From positions 868,001 to 932,000 of the forward strand of contig JAUICL010000001.1 in assembly GCA_030427905.1 (NCBI GenBank): a stretch of 64,000 nt of DNA, written 5' to 3'. The notes beneath the pieces are model-generated. The model worked only from the letters and a program-made list of their open reading frames with translations, ran no database searches and was not told the DNA's origin. Both the position numbers and the translations under genes were made by a program. Positions 28,462 through 41,444 of the stretch are shown here, piece after piece; the first letter of the stretch is position 1; each line of letters begins with the position of its first letter. Origin of the DNA: Bacteroidia bacterium (lineage in GTDB: Bacteria; Bacteroidota; Bacteroidia; Flavobacteriales_D; Cryomorphaceae).

Positions 28462-29140
28462 GAAGCTCATCAAATCGCAGGCGTTTTATCTCTACATGGC
28501 TTTGGCAGGGCTTTTCGTGACGGCACTTGTCGCCTGCAACTTGGTGGCCAACAAATTCGTGACGGTTGATCTGGGTTTTAAAGTCTTCGTTATTTCTGCG
28601 GGAGTTTTGCCGTATCCCATCACCTTCTTAATCACCGATATACTCTCTGAGATTTTCGGTCGGCGAAAAACCAATCTCGTGGTCTATGTCGGCTTCCTTG
28701 CTTCCATTTTCGTCTTGTTTATCCTTTGGCTCGGTGGGCAATTTGATGCCATTCCCAATTCGCCCGTTTCCGATATGGATTACAATACGGTCTTCCAAAA
28801 CTCTTGGCGGGTAATCTTGGCAAGTATGGCCGCTTACCTCGTAGCTCAACTTGTCGATGTGCGATTATTCCACTTTTGGAAATCTTTAACAAATGGCAAA
28901 AAGCTGTGGCTGCGCAATAATGCATCCACCATCCTTTCTCAATTTGTGGATACTACCTTGGTGGTTTTGGTGCTTTTCGTTGGCGTGCTTCCTGCCGAGA
29001 CGCTCTTCGAATACATCCGCGATGGTTGGTTTTTTAAAGTGATTTGCGCCCTGCTCGACACCGTTCTCATTTATGCCATCGTCGGTTTTATCCGAAAGAA
29101 ATTTAAACTAAAAGAAGGCGAAGAAGTCGAGTTTTTGTGA
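28454..29140 (+). CDS. Queuosine precursor transporter (YhhQ/VUT family)
   Basis: 228 residues from the ATG at 28454, which overlaps the tilS stop by eight bases. Five to six membrane segments are visible. The family pattern is clear in LVACNLVANKFVTVDLGF, VLPYPITFLITDILSEIFGRRKT near the second segment, AQLVDVRLFHFWKSLTNGK, and RNNASTILSQFVDTTLVVLVLF. It imports a queuine precursor such as preQ0, preQ1 or queuine. The coupling with tilS places two tRNA-modification functions in one transcript. Confidence 0.92.
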   Translation: MDKKLIKSQAFYLYMALAGLFVTALVACNLVANKFVTVDLGFKVFVISAGVLPYPITFLITDILSEIFGRRKTNLVVYVGFLASIFVLFILWLGGQFDAIPNSPVSDMDYNTVFQNSWRVILASMAAYLVAQLVDVRLFHFWKSLTNGKKLWLRNNASTILSQFVDTTLVVLVLFVGVLPAETLFEYIRDGWFFKVICALLDTVLIYAIVGFIRKKFKLKEGEEVEFL

Positions 29141-29225
29141 TTGGGTTTACAAGAATGATTTTTGAATCTCTGCATTAGTTTATCAAATTCAGTAGCTTTA
29201 CGGGCTCATTTTATACGCGGATTCA

Positions 29226-31691
29226 ATGTTGAATTTCAAAGCATTCTTCGTCGCGATTCTGGCGACTTTTACTCTCGGTTTAGGTGTACTTCAAGCACAG
29301 GTTTACGACCCGGTTGATTGGACATTCGAAATGTCGCCAAAAGGCGATAATTACGTTTTGACTTTCAAAGCCACAATCGAGGCGGGCTGGCACGTATATG
29401 CCCAGGAGCTTCCGAGTGATGAAGGGCCACTTCCTACCGAGTTTATTTTTACCGAATCTTCGGATTATAAGAAAGTTGGCAAGACAAAAGAAGGAGAGTT
29501 CATCACCCACTACGATCCAAATTTCGGTATGGATCTGAACTACTTCGAAAACGAAGCAGTTTTTACCCAAGAGATTAAAAGAAAGTCGGCTGAAGCCTTC
29601 TCCGTAAAGGGGGAGCTGTCGTACATGGTGTGCAACGAAGAAATGTGTTTGCCACCAGACTACGTCGAGTTCAGCTTTGATATCCCCGCTGGAGAAGTTG
29701 CCTCGGCAGCACCTGGCAGCGCTGTGCCAGACTTGAGCGGTATGAACAGCGGCGAGTCGGGCATTCTTGACCCGATTAAATGGAATTTCAGCCTAGAGAA
29801 TGAAACACCTACCGAAGTCACTTTTGTGGCCACGGCTACCATCGACGAAGGGTGGCACCTATACTCAGCCGTGTCTGACCCTGAAGCAGGGCCAGATTCA
29901 CCGATTCCAACAGCCGTTATTTTTGATGAAAGTGATGCTTTCGCTGCGGTAGGAGATCTTCAGGAAGAAGAGCCGCATATCAAGTACGATCCCAATTTCG
30001 ATATGGACGTGGGCTCACACGAAGGTGTGGTTTCATTCCGCCAGAAAATTGAAAAGAAGAGCAGTAAAGACGCCAAGCTTACCGGTTATGTGAGCTTTAT
30101 GACTTGCGATGATTCAAAGTGCATCTTCCCACCTGATGTGTATTTTGAACTCGATTTAAAAGCTGGAAGCGCAGACTCTGTGCAATCTAGCGTTGGAGAT
30201 TCTGAACCGAAAACAATTGGATCGGAGAAAGGTGAAAAGCGAAGTAACTGGGGGATTTTCATCATCTCATTTTTGAGTGGATTTGCCGCCCTGCTTACGC
30301 CTTGTGTTTTCCCAATGATCCCCATGACGGTGAGTTTCTTCACCAAGCAGAGCAAAACGCGCGCGGCGGGTATCAAGAATGCCATTCTCTACGGACTCTC
30401 GATTATCGTTATCTACGTAGCGTTGGGGGTAGGAGTCACTGCCATTTTTGGAGCCAGCGTGCTCTCTGAATTGGCTACAGACCCCTGGTTCAACTTGTTC
30501 TTCTTTGCTCTGTTAATCGTTTTCGCGATTTCATTTTTGGGAGCATTTGAAATTACCCTACCAAGCTCTTGGGTAAATAAGGCCGATGCGAATGCCGATA
30601 AGGGCGGAATCATCGGTATTTTCTTTATGGCCTTCACTTTGGCACTTGTGTCTTTCTCGTGTACAGGACCTATCGTTGGTACGCTTATCGTAGAAGCTGC
30701 ATCGAAGGGTGGCTTAGCGCCGATGATCGGAATGCTTGGCTTCTCTTTAGCGATCGCACTTCCATTTGCTTTGTTTGCCGCTTTCCCGGGATGGTTGAAC
30801 TCACTACCACAATCTGGTGGATGGCTGAATTCTGTGAAAGTTGTACTAGGTTTCCTGGAGCTAGCTTTAGCTTTCAAGTTCCTTTCAAACGCTGACTTAG
30901 TACTCCAAAAACACCTACTAGAAAGAGAGTTGTTTATCGCTATTTGGATTGTCATATTCGGAATGCTTACGCTCTACCTACTTGGTAAAATAAAGCTTCC
31001 CCACGACAGCGACTTGAAACATGTATCGGTCACTCGGCTCTTATTGGCTGTGGTTACCGGTATGTTCACGATATACATGATTCCTGGTCTTTGGGGCGCT
31101 CCGCTGAAATTGATTGCAGCATTTCCTCCTCCACTGCAGTACAGTGAAAGTCCGAAGGGAGTTGGATTTGTCGGTGGTGGTGATGGCGGTGGCGATGGCC
31201 ATGCACTCGATCATCCCGAGCAGCACGTTGGTCCGCAGAATATTCCGGTTTTCCACGATTACGATCAAGGATTGGCCTTTGCTAAGGAAAAGGGCAAACC
31301 TCTCATGCTCGACTTTACTGGCTGGGCTTGTGTAAACTGCCGAAAGATGGAGCAGAATGTATGGTCTGATCAACAAATCAAGGACATGTTGGCCAATGAT
31401 GTGATTCTCGTTTCACTCTACGTAGATGAGAAGCTTCCACTGCCCGAAAGCGAGCAAAAGACGGTAGAGCTCGGTGGTGGTCGAAAGCGAAAGCTGCGAC
31501 GCGTAGGGGACAAGTGGGCAGCGTTTCAGGAGTTGAAATACGGCGTGAATGCGCAGCCATACTACGTTCTTTTGGATCACAACGAAGAGATGTTGATCGA
31601 ACCGGCAAACTATCAGGATTACGGCGAGATTGACCTTTTCACCGACTGGCTACAGCGCGGTATTGAAAAGTTTGGTGGATCGGGACACTAA
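29226..31691 (+). CDS. dsbD: Thiol:disulfide interchange protein DsbD-like, with two N-terminal domains
   Basis: 821 residues. DsbD carries electrons from cytoplasmic thioredoxin across the inner membrane to periplasmic partners. A signal peptide is followed by two successive nDsbD-like domains: [11 protein letters not shown]...[13 protein letters not shown], and [11 protein letters not shown]...[14 protein letters not shown], each with a Cys-x4-Cys-type pair. The membrane core follows (about residues 340-630), with [16 protein letters not shown] and [12 protein letters not shown]. After a Gly/Asp-rich linker there is a thioredoxin-like domain with CVNC at 702-705 in [15 protein letters not shown]. 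Typical proteins have one N-terminal domain, so the duplication is unusual. A TAGCTTTA motif lies upstream at 29193. Confidence 0.93.
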   Translation: MLNFKAFFVAILATFTLGLGVLQAQVYDPVDWTFEMSPKGDNYVLTFKATIEAGWHVYAQELPSDEGPLPTEFIFTESSDYKKVGKTKEGEFITHYDPNFGMDLNYFENEAVFTQEIKRKSAEAFSVKGELSYMVCNEEMCLPPDYVEFSFDIPAGEVASAAPGSAVPDLSGMNSGESGILDPIKWNFSLENETPTEVTFVATATIDEGWHLYSAVSDPEAGPDSPIPTAVIFDESDAFAAVGDLQEEEPHIKYDPNFDMDVGSHEGVVSFRQKIEKKSSKDAKLTGYVSFMTCDDSKCIFPPDVYFELDLKAGSADSVQSSVGDSEPKTIGSEKGEKRSNWGIFIISFLSGFAALLTPCVFPMIPMTVSFFTKQSKTRAAGIKNAILYGLSIIVIYVALGVGVTAIFGASVLSELATDPWFNLFFFALLIVFAISFLGAFEITLPSSWVNKADANADKGGIIGIFFMAFTLALVSFSCTGPIVGTLIVEAASKGGLAPMIGMLGFSLAIALPFALFAAFPGWLNSLPQSGGWLNSVKVVLGFLELALAFKFLSNADLVLQKHLLERELFIAIWIVIFGMLTLYLLGKIKLPHDSDLKHVSVTRLLLAVVTGMFTIYMIPGLWGAPLKLIAAFPPPLQYSESPKGVGFVGGGDGGGDGHALDHPEQHVGPQNIPVFHDYDQGLAFAKEKGKPLMLDFTGWACVNCRKMEQNVWSDQQIKDMLANDVILVSLYVDEKLPLPESEQKTVELGGGRKRKLRRVGDKWAAFQELKYGVNAQPYYVLLDHNEEMLIEPANYQDYGEIDLFTDWLQRGIEKFGGSGH

Positions 31692-31741
31692 GCTCCGTTC
31701 TCAGACCAAAGATTTTTTACTTTTGGTCAAACCGAAATTTC

Positions 31742-32317
31742 ATGAGCCAAGCCATTCGCGATCACTTTGAAGAAGCCCAAAAAGTACTCACCGCTTTTTT
31801 GGCTGACGACACCCTTTTCTCGAAAATAGAAGAAGCCGGAGATGCCATGGTGGCGGCTATGAAAAACGGCGGTAAGGTCATCTCATGCGGAAATGGTGGC
31901 TCTATGTGCGACGCCATGCACTTTGCCGAAGAGCTTACCGGGCGCTACCGCGATAACAGACCGGCCCTGGCAGCGATTTCCATTTCAGACCCATCTCACA
32001 TTGCCTGCGTTGGAAACGATTACGGTTACGACTTTGTCTTTAGCCGCTTTGTGGAAGGAATGGGTCAGCCTCAAGATGTACTGCTGGGAATCAGCACCAG
32101 CGGAAACTCCAAAAATGTAGTGGAAGCAGCAAAAGTGGCTCGGAAGAAGGGAATGAAAGTGGTGATTTTGAGCGGAAACTCAGGTGGAGCCCTCGCCGAT
32201 CTCGCCGATGTGGAAATCCGCGTACCGCACCAAGGCTACGCCGATCGCATTCAAGAGCTCCATATCAAGATCATCCACAGCCTGATAGATCACATCGAGC
32301 GCAAGACCTTTTCTTGA
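31742..32317 (+). CDS. gmhA: Phosphoheptose isomerase
   Basis: 191-residue SIS-fold isomerase that converts sedoheptulose 7-phosphate to D-glycero-D-manno-heptose 7-phosphate, the first step to ADP-heptose for LPS core. It aligns end to end with the E. coli-type enzyme: [70 protein letters not shown], and [19 protein letters not shown] with metal and catalytic residues in place. Other heptose genes are absent here. TACTTTTG at 31718-31725 is a possible -7 element with no clear TTG upstream. Confidence 0.96.
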   Translation: MSQAIRDHFEEAQKVLTAFLADDTLFSKIEEAGDAMVAAMKNGGKVISCGNGGSMCDAMHFAEELTGRYRDNRPALAAISISDPSHIACVGNDYGYDFVFSRFVEGMGQPQDVLLGISTSGNSKNVVEAAKVARKKGMKVVILSGNSGGALADLADVEIRVPHQGYADRIQELHIKIIHSLIDHIERKTFS

Positions 32318-32352
32318 TATTTTCTATCTTACGGGAAACCAACCCGCACAAG

Positions 32353-32976
32353 ATGAAATACTTTCTATATGCCCTGCTTGGGCTTTTCTTGGTCTCAGCT
32401 TACAGTTGCGATGATGATGATCCCTGCGAAGAATGTCAGGATGCTATCGATCATATGCATTCCAAAATTGAAGACAATTCGTGCAATCCCGATTTTATGG
32501 GAAATGCTGTTGACCGTTTAGAAGACGATTGTGGTTTTTCTTCGGGTCATGTCTTCGCCGGGTATATGGCTATCACATGCGCTAATACTGGTGTGGCGAG
32601 TCGGCCGGAGTGCAATTCTACAGATGGAGATATTTTTACGTCATTTTTGAGTGTTAGCGGTGTAGAGTTTGAAATTCGGTTGATCAACACGCAATTCGCA
32701 GATGACACCCTGGATGTTTCGATTTCCAATTCGAGCTCAGATCCGAGCTGGTATGAGATGATGGCGGGCGACTATGAATATCCGCAGCGCGATGGATTGT
32801 CTAATGGTGATGAAGTGGAGATCACAATTGTAGACCCGAACACTGATAAAGTCTTGCTCCAAAAGTCAGAGACCTTCCGGTACTGGCGGCCAGGAAAGTG
32901 GACCATTATACCACGCGCCGAAATCGTTTGGGTGCCTTTGGTCGAAACCTATGATGTCAATTTTATCGACTGGTGA
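32353..32976 (+). CDS. Putative lipoprotein of unknown function
   Basis: 207 residues. The ATG at 32353 opens a lipoprotein signal peptide, MKYFLYALLGLFLVSAYSC, with cysteine as the predicted lipidated residue. The next residues are DDDDP, the acidic start often seen on Bacteroidota lipoproteins exported to the surface. The mature region has five or more cysteines (CEECQDAI, NSCNPDF, DDCGF, ITCANTG, PECNST), suggesting disulfides, and a C-terminal beta-rich domain (VSGVEFEIRLINTQFADDTLDVSISN). I do not recognise the family. It begins 35 bp after gmhA and may be cotranscribed with it. Confidence 0.8.
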   Translation: MKYFLYALLGLFLVSAYSCDDDDPCEECQDAIDHMHSKIEDNSCNPDFMGNAVDRLEDDCGFSSGHVFAGYMAITCANTGVASRPECNSTDGDIFTSFLSVSGVEFEIRLINTQFADDTLDVSISNSSSDPSWYEMMAGDYEYPQRDGLSNGDEVEITIVDPNTDKVLLQKSETFRYWRPGKWTIIPRAEIVWVPLVETYDVNFIDW

Positions 32977-32985
32977 TTTTAACCC

Positions 32986-33012
32986 TTTCTCGGGAATCAC
33001 TACCCCGAGAAG
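32986..33012. terminator. Hairpin between the lipoprotein gene and yifB
   Basis: TTCTCGGG (32987-32994), a nine-base loop, CCCGAGAA (33004-33011): eight perfect base pairs. There is no clear T-run on either side, so it may be a weak terminator or part of the yifB leader. Confidence 0.4.
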
Positions 33013-33049
33013 TAGACATATTCCTATTTTGGAGTCTTAGACCGATTTT

Positions 33050-34585
33050 ATGCTTGTAAAAACTTTTGGAAGTGCTGTTTACGGTGTGGATGCCATTCCC
33101 ATCACCATCGAAGTCAATATCGATACGGGCGTCAACTTTTTCCTTGTCGGACTTCCCGATAGTGCTGTCAAAGAAAGTCAGCAACGCATAGAAGCTTCGC
33201 TGAGCAATAACGGGTATCGCCTTCCCGGAAAAAAGATTACCATCAATATGGCTCCGGCCGATATTCGGAAGGAAGGCTCCGCCTACGACTTGCCACTGGC
33301 TCTCGGAATTTTGGCGGCTAGCGATCAGATTTCGGCACCAAAGATCGACGAATACATGATCATGGGGGAGCTTTCGCTCGATGGTGGACTTCAGCCCATA
33401 AAAGGCGCGCTCCCGATGGCCATTAAAGCACGAAACGATGGGTTCAAAGGCTTTATCCTTCCAGAGCAGAATGCCCAAGAAGCGGCCATAGTCGAAGGGC
33501 TGGAAGTATATGGGGTCAATCATTTAGACCAGGCCATCGATGTGCTGACTGAAGGAGGGAGCATTAGCCCGACAAAAGTAGATATCGCTGAGGCCTTTGA
33601 AGGACAACTCTCGACTTACCCCTTCGATTTTGCCGATGTAAAAGGGCAGGAGAATGTAAAACGAGCCCTGGAGATAGCCGCTGCGGGTGGACACAATATT
33701 ATTCTCATCGGTCCGCCGGGTGTAGGGAAAACCATGCTCGCCAAACGGATACCCACCATTTTGCCGCCACTGAGTTTGGAAGAAGCTTTGGAGACCACGA
33801 AAATTCACTCGGTCAGTGGAATTCTCCCAGAAAAGAAAGCACTAGTCACCCAGCGTCCTTTTCGAAATCCGCACCACACGGTATCGGATGTGGCTTTGGT
33901 AGGTGGCGGGAGCAACCCAAAGCCCGGAGAGATTTCGCTGGCGCACAACGGGATATTATTTCTCGATGAGCTTCCAGAGTTTCAACGGTCGGCGCTCGAA
34001 GTGCTCCGTCAGCCGCTGGAAGATCGCGTCGTGACTATTTCGCGCGCGCGAATCACGGTCGATTACCCATCGAGCTTTATGCTTGTGGCATCGATGAATC
34101 CTTCGCCGAGCGGTGATTTTTACAAACCAGGCGAGTCGCCGGATAGCGAGTACGCTGTGCGCCGATATCTCGGCAAGATTTCAGGGCCGCTGATGGATCG
34201 GATCGATCTCCATATTGAAGTAAACCCTGTGCCTTTTGAGCAGCTCAGAGATCGGGCGGAAGGAGAGCAATCCGCATCGATAAGAAAAAGGGTCGTAGCT
34301 GCCCGCGCTATTCAAACCGAGCGATTCAAATCGGAAGAAGGAATACACTGCAATGCGCAGCTATCGCCCAAGTTGATCAAGAAGCACTGCGATATCGATA
34401 AGGCCGGTGAAGTGCTTCTGAAAAATGCGGTTGACCGACTCGGGTTCTCAGCTCGTTCTTACGCCCGAATCTTAAAGGTAGCGCGTACCATAGCCGATTT
34501 GGAAGGAAAAGAAAACCTCGGCACAAATCACTTGGCTGAGGCTATCCAGTATCGTTCGCTCGATCGCGAAGGGTGGTTGACCTAG
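33050..34585 (+). CDS. YifB/ComM family AAA+ ATPase (Mg-chelatase-like)
   Basis: 511 residues. ComM-type helicases promote branch migration during integration of transforming DNA. The N-terminal Lon-protease-like domain ([24 protein letters not shown]) is followed by the ChlI-like AAA+ core with Walker [16 protein letters not shown] near 220-230, [17 protein letters not shown], Walker [18 protein letters not shown], and the sensor stretch [10 protein letters not shown]. The C-terminal helical domain has [19 protein letters not shown]. The length is typical. It converges on the next gene with a four-base overlap. Many non-competent species also carry it, so it does not prove natural transformation. 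Confidence 0.95.
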   Translation: MLVKTFGSAVYGVDAIPITIEVNIDTGVNFFLVGLPDSAVKESQQRIEASLSNNGYRLPGKKITINMAPADIRKEGSAYDLPLALGILAASDQISAPKIDEYMIMGELSLDGGLQPIKGALPMAIKARNDGFKGFILPEQNAQEAAIVEGLEVYGVNHLDQAIDVLTEGGSISPTKVDIAEAFEGQLSTYPFDFADVKGQENVKRALEIAAAGGHNIILIGPPGVGKTMLAKRIPTILPPLSLEEALETTKIHSVSGILPEKKALVTQRPFRNPHHTVSDVALVGGGSNPKPGEISLAHNGILFLDELPEFQRSALEVLRQPLEDRVVTISRARITVDYPSSFMLVASMNPSPSGDFYKPGESPDSEYAVRRYLGKISGPLMDRIDLHIEVNPVPFEQLRDRAEGEQSASIRKRVVAARAIQTERFKSEEGIHCNAQLSPKLIKKHCDIDKAGEVLLKNAVDRLGFSARSYARILKVARTIADLEGKENLGTNHLAEAIQYRSLDREGWLT

Positions 34586-35595
34586 TAAACAGTCAGCTTC
34601 CGCTCAATAGATTGATCCGCTGATTGGATTTTTAAAATATATACGCCAGCCGATAAACCTTGAACATCAATTGTAGTTCGGTTAAATCCTGGTACGAGCT
34701 GAAGGTTTTTCATGTCTTGTACTTGACGACCATCAAGAGAGAATAAGTAAACTTCGGTATCTACATTTTCCTCTACAGAAATTTCAATGTTGACTTGGTC
34801 AACTGCTGGGTTTGGGAAAACGCGCACATTGTTTGAAAGAATCTCGTCTTCAATCCCAAGTACACCGCTCACATACATTGTGGCTGTTGTAGTGCTATTA
34901 AACTCCATTTCAAAGTTTACAAAGCTCAAGAGGGCTATTGGCACACCACTTGTAATCCAAGTATAAGTTACATCAGTAAACGGATCCGATGAATAAACTT
35001 CTCCATCAATTAGTCCTTCCAAAACGCCATTGTTTGTGTGCTTCAATCTCAAAACGTTCGTGTAAGTGGCGTTTGGCAAAATCAGGGTTCCATACCCATC
35101 CACAACTACGTCGATTGTACCCGATTCGATGTTCTCAATTCCTGGAGCGAGTTCAACCTCACGTACGTAAGTATCGCTGTAGGTTGAATTGTATGTAATA
35201 GGAAGTTGAACCTGAGTACGTGGATTTGGGAAGTCCATCACTACGCCGCTTTGAACCAAGCCCATTATTTCAATTCCATTTTCTGAATAATTCGAGTATC
35301 CAATTTGAGACCCATCTTCCATAACGGAGGCAATATTGGAGCCTGGAAACATCGAGAAGTACTCAGTTTCTGATGCGGTAAGGTGTGTGAATTCCATATT
35401 CTGGAGAACTGGCAGGTCAGAAAAGTCCCAAGTTTGGTCCGCTCCTGCAGGGCCAGCTTCCATGTAGTTGGTTACCGCATTCGTAATTTGATTACCAGAA
35501 GCCGTTTGCAAATCTGAAATCGTTAAAGTAGGCTGCGCCAAAGCAGTACAAGTAATAGCGCACATAGAAAGTGCTGAAAGTAGATTTTTCATCAT
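34582..35595 (-). CDS. Secreted protein with T9SS type A sorting domain
   Basis: 337 residues from the ATG at 35595 ([22 protein letters not shown], a signal peptide). The middle part has no family I recognise; it is beta-rich and low in cysteine. The C-terminus is a type A T9SS sorting domain: [42 protein letters not shown], ending ERKLTVY. It is therefore predicted to cross the outer membrane by the T9SS and be cleaved or anchored at the surface, possibly by the PorU family. It converges on yifB and is divergent from the YwqK-like gene. Confidence 0.88.
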   Translation of the reverse strand: MMKNLLSALSMCAITCTALAQPTLTISDLQTASGNQITNAVTNYMEAGPAGADQTWDFSDLPVLQNMEFTHLTASETEYFSMFPGSNIASVMEDGSQIGYSNYSENGIEIMGLVQSGVVMDFPNPRTQVQLPITYNSTYSDTYVREVELAPGIENIESGTIDVVVDGYGTLILPNATYTNVLRLKHTNNGVLEGLIDGEVYSSDPFTDVTYTWITSGVPIALLSFVNFEMEFNSTTTATMYVSGVLGIEDEILSNNVRVFPNPAVDQVNIEISVEENVDTEVYLFSLDGRQVQDMKNLQLVPGFNRTTIDVQGLSAGVYILKIQSADQSIERKLTVY

Positions 35596-35714
35596 AATTT
35601 TTCTGTTTAAGATTTTGTCCAAGATATACAATTCAATTAAATGTAGGTGCTGAAAGGGTTGCTCTCGAAACTTTTCTGAATTCTGTACGTATGTGACTGT
35701 ATAAACATGAAGTT

Positions 35715-36137
35715 ATGCGTGGAGCAAAGTATTTAGTGATGATTGCGGCTTCCTTGGCGCTTACCACAGGTAGGGCCAGCGGAGAAGATGAGAAGGGACT
35801 CTATTTCAACGCGATGATGGAGCCAGTGAAGAACAAGAAATCGGCGGTGTACTACGGCGAACTTGTAGAGAAAACCGATGATGGTTACCACTATCAAGTT
35901 TTCTATTTGTCGGGTGAAGTGAAGATGGATGGCTGGTATCAAGACGAAGCGATGACGCAGCCAGAAGGCCAATTTACCTACTACTACCGCTCAGGTCAGA
36001 TCGAAAGCCAGGGAACTTACTATGAAGGTGTGAAGTTTGGCCTTTGGGAACGATACACCAGAGCTGGAGATGAACTCCCGGAAAAATTATACGCATCGAA
36101 TCAGATGATGAAGGCGATTGCTAGAAAAGAAAATTAA
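35715..36137 (+). CDS. YwqK-like MORN-repeat protein
   Basis: 140 residues with an N-terminal signal-like segment (YLVMIAASLALTTGRASG). The body shows MORN-variant repeats: VFYLSGEVKMDGWYQDE, FTYYYRSGQIESQGTYYEG, VKFGLWERYTRAG. Databases name many such proteins YwqK-family antitoxins after a Bacillus locus, but the secreted Bacteroidota members are not shown to be antitoxins, and I see no toxin gene next to this one. A strong terminator follows 21 bp after the stop, so it is monocistronic or last in its unit. Confidence 0.8.
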   Translation: MRGAKYLVMIAASLALTTGRASGEDEKGLYFNAMMEPVKNKKSAVYYGELVEKTDDGYHYQVFYLSGEVKMDGWYQDEAMTQPEGQFTYYYRSGQIESQGTYYEGVKFGLWERYTRAGDELPEKLYASNQMMKAIARKEN

Positions 36138-36156
36138 TCGCTTTCTAAAGCACTGA

Positions 36157-36191
36157 AAAGCCCCCTTGGTTATGATCAAGGGGGCTTTTTT
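36157..36191 (+). terminator. Rho-independent terminator after the YwqK-like gene
   Basis: AAGCCCCCTTG, an eight-base loop, CAAGGGGGCTT, then a run of T. The stem (36159-36168 with 36177-36186) is perfect and GC-rich. Confidence 0.93.
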
Positions 36192-36416
36192 GTTTTATGA
36201 CTTTAGGTTTGAGATTAATCCGCTCAGGGTGGATCTGATCCCAGATACTGGAAATTTAAGTGTTTTCGAGGAAGTGTGTCATTTCACTGTTTTGGCTCTA
36301 GCACTGATTGGCTCACAGCTAGCCGAGTTGAAGTCGGACAATTCGCAATTGCGGTCGTGAGCCAAGTCTCAGTTTGAGTAATCTAAATTGCGTACTTTTA
36401 AGGCAAACGTTGAGCA

Positions 36417-36990
36417 ATGAGACAAATTAGACGCCTTACTATTATTCTTTCAACCATAGTTTTGATTGCTTGGGCTTGTGAAAAAGTCGATGATACGCGA
36501 AACGAAATAGGTTCCCCTTATGGGGCCGAGTATTTTAAGTGCGATCTCAATGGGATTCCATTTAAGACGGATGCCACATTTAATTGCTCTAGTCTAAAAT
36601 TTTCTTACTCGCCGGAGCCATATTTAGGTGCACCTGAAGGATATTGCATAATTTGGAGGGAAAAACTGCCCTGATAGAGAATCCGTTACAATACGTATTG
36701 ACGGCCTTATTGATACTACAGGGTATTTGGACTTCTCCCGCCCAGCAATAGCCGATTCATGTTATCCATACTATAGAATTAACCGTGAAGAATTAATGGA
36801 AATTTTTCTCTATGAAAACCTCATAGATGGATACATGGACATCGAGCATTTTATTCCAAGAAAAGATAATAACTCTCCTTTTGGGAGCATAAAAGGCACT
36901 TTCGAATTTACGGTTACCGATGAAGCGAGAATGGATACCATGCGCATTACCAATGGGCGGTTCAGGTTCGACGTTCCGCAAATTTTTTAA
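36417..36990 (+). pseudogene. Frameshifted small lipoprotein gene, copy A
   Basis: Two adjacent open segments, 36417-36674 in one frame and 36655-36990 in the next, together match copy B (37277-37839) along its length. The N-terminal half has a lipoprotein signal (TIVLIAWACEKVDD), then KCDLNGIPFKTDATFNCSS. Skipping one base in 36652-36660 joins EGYCII to GGKNCPDRESVTIRI, which lines up without a gap to SGYMVL-SGRHCPSSTSVAIRM in copy B. The segment then continues ADSCYPYY, FIPRKDNN, FGSIKGTFEFTV and DTMRITNGRF. The one-base insertion could be a true mutation or an assembly error in the GGAGGGAAAAA stretch. Family and function are unknown. Confidence 0.82.
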
Positions 36991-37097
36991 TTCTCAACTG
37001 AGCAAGAACACAGAGATTGCTCCTTGCGATAACTACGCTGAATAACGATTTTTACGTCGAAAAGAAATCCGCAAAATGCAAAAGCACTGTTAAACAC

Positions 37098-37155
37098 AAA
37101 GCCCCCGATTAACTCGAGGGCTTGTTCGTTTTATGCCGATACGGCTTTACCGTGA
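37098..37155. repeat. Duplicated terminator plus secA 3' tail (copy A)
   Basis: 58 bases identical at 57 positions to 37887-37944, which contains the real secA terminator and the last eight secA codons. Read on the reverse strand, this copy encodes HGKAVSA and a stop codon, with TAA in place of secA's TAG. Similarity to secA ends at once beyond it, so it is a stranded fragment. The hairpin AAGCCCCCGA/TCGAGGGCTT (one mismatch, TTAAC loop) can still act as a terminator for copy A of the lipoprotein gene. Confidence 0.93.
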
Positions 37156-37229
37156 TATCTATTGTGCGAAGTTTCACCAAAGCTGCCTAGTAGATTCTTC
37201 AATTGATTTATGATGACTGTATTTTTAAT

Positions 37230-37260
37230 TTGAGAATCAGAAAAAAATTGCTATAATTTA
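37230..37260 (+). promoter_or_regulatory. Putative promoter of lipoprotein copy B
   Basis: TTG (37230-37232), 19 bases, then TATAATTTA (37252-37260), a partial match to the Bacteroidota pattern. A related block lies upstream of copy A (TTTGAGTAATC at 36373 and TACTTTTA at 36393), with a shorter spacer of 16 bases. Confidence 0.35.
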
Positions 37261-37276
37261 ATCTACTGAAAAAGTG

Positions 37277-37839
37277 ATGGCGAAATTTAGCTTTGGTAAA
37301 ATATTTCTATTTCTGCTTGCCTGCAGCATCTTTACAGGATGCGAAAAGGAGAGTGCTTCATCACAAGACGAGATAAATTCAGATCATTTTTCCTGCACCA
37401 TTGATGGCGTTCCGTTTAATACGAGTGGCCATTTCTCCTGTGATGGGCTCTTGTTTTCCTATACACCTTTGTTAGAAGATGATGAGCAGAGTGGTTACAT
37501 GGTGCTTAGTGGAAGGCACTGTCCTTCCAGTACTTCTGTCGCGATTCGGATGTTTGGAATGGAGCCTTTCACTGGAAGTATAGATATGACAAACCCGAAT
37601 TACGCAGACTCATGTTCACCATTTGTTGCTAATTGGACGGGTGCGAATTATGATGTGTATGATGACCTTATATCAGGAACTTTGAATGTTTCTACAATGT
37701 ATCCAAGGAATAAAGAAAACACAGATGAATTTGGGAGCTTCAAGGGCACCTTCAATTTTAAGGTGAGACTAGGCGAACGGGGGATACCTTAAATGTTACA
37801 AACGGTGCCTTCCTTATTCGGGTATCGAGTATTTGGTAG
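37277..37839 (+). pseudogene. Small lipoprotein gene, copy B, apparently frameshifted near its 3' end
   Basis: The open frame from the ATG at 37277 to the stop at 37790-37792 encodes about 171 residues. It has a lipoprotein signal (FLFLLACSIFTGCEKE), then FSCTIDGVPFNTSGHFSCDG, MYPRNKENTDEFGSFKGTFNFKV. After GERG the frame stops soon, but the neighbouring frame from 37783 reads DTLNVTNGAFLIRVSSIW and ends at 37839. That matches the C-terminus of copy A (DTMRITNGRFRFDVPQIF). One missing G in the GGGGG run at 37779-37783 explains it. The truncated protein may still be made. Two related genes with separate indels within 1.2 kb suggest decay or errors at homopolymers. Confidence 0.75.
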
Positions 37840-37886
37840 TCAATTACGAAGTTGTGTTGGTGCAGATTGAAAAAATACCCTTAAAA

Positions 37887-37919
37887 AAAGCCCCCGATTA
37901 ACTCGAGGGCTTGTTCGTT

Positions 37920-37944
<25 letters not shown>
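37887..37944. repeat. Terminator plus secA 3' tail (copy B, the genuine one)
   Basis: Partner of 37098-37155. It includes a hairpin AGCCCCCGA-TTAAC-TCGAGGGCT which, read on the reverse strand, is followed by a T7 run and so terminates secA. Read on the plus strand it can end copy B of the lipoprotein gene. The last eight codons of secA lie within it. Confidence 0.9.
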
Positions 37945-41261
<3,317 letters not shown>

Positions 41262-41390
41262 ATTTTCTGTATTTCAATACCCTTTTTTAAGGGGGCGTAA
41301 ATTTACCCAAATAGGCGAGACAGCCCATGATAATCGGGGACTTTCTCCAAGCATAAATAATACCATGGATGGGTAGGTGCCAAATTGACA

Positions 41391-41423
41391 TAAAATGCCC
41401 CCGAACGAAAATCGTCCAGGGGC
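41391..41423 (-). terminator. Terminator of the metalloprotease gene
   Basis: On the reverse strand: GCCCC, an interrupted ACGA/TCGT inner stem, GGGGGC (41397-41423), then ATTTTATG. It lies 22 bp beyond the metalloprotease stop and before the secA start region. Confidence 0.75.
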
Positions 41424-41444
41424 TTATTTCTGCTATGAAATGTC

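Noticed and set aside
31702-31731. GACCAAA...TTTGGTC hairpin as the dsbD terminator
   Set aside because: The stem is only 7 bp, AT-rich, and lacks a following T-run; it overlaps the possible -7 element of gmhA, so its role is unclear.
36166-36360. A 64-codon open frame between the YwqK terminator and lipoprotein copy A
   Set aside because: It starts inside the terminator stem, has no recognised domain, and no promoter lies before it. I see nothing else convincing in 36192-36416.
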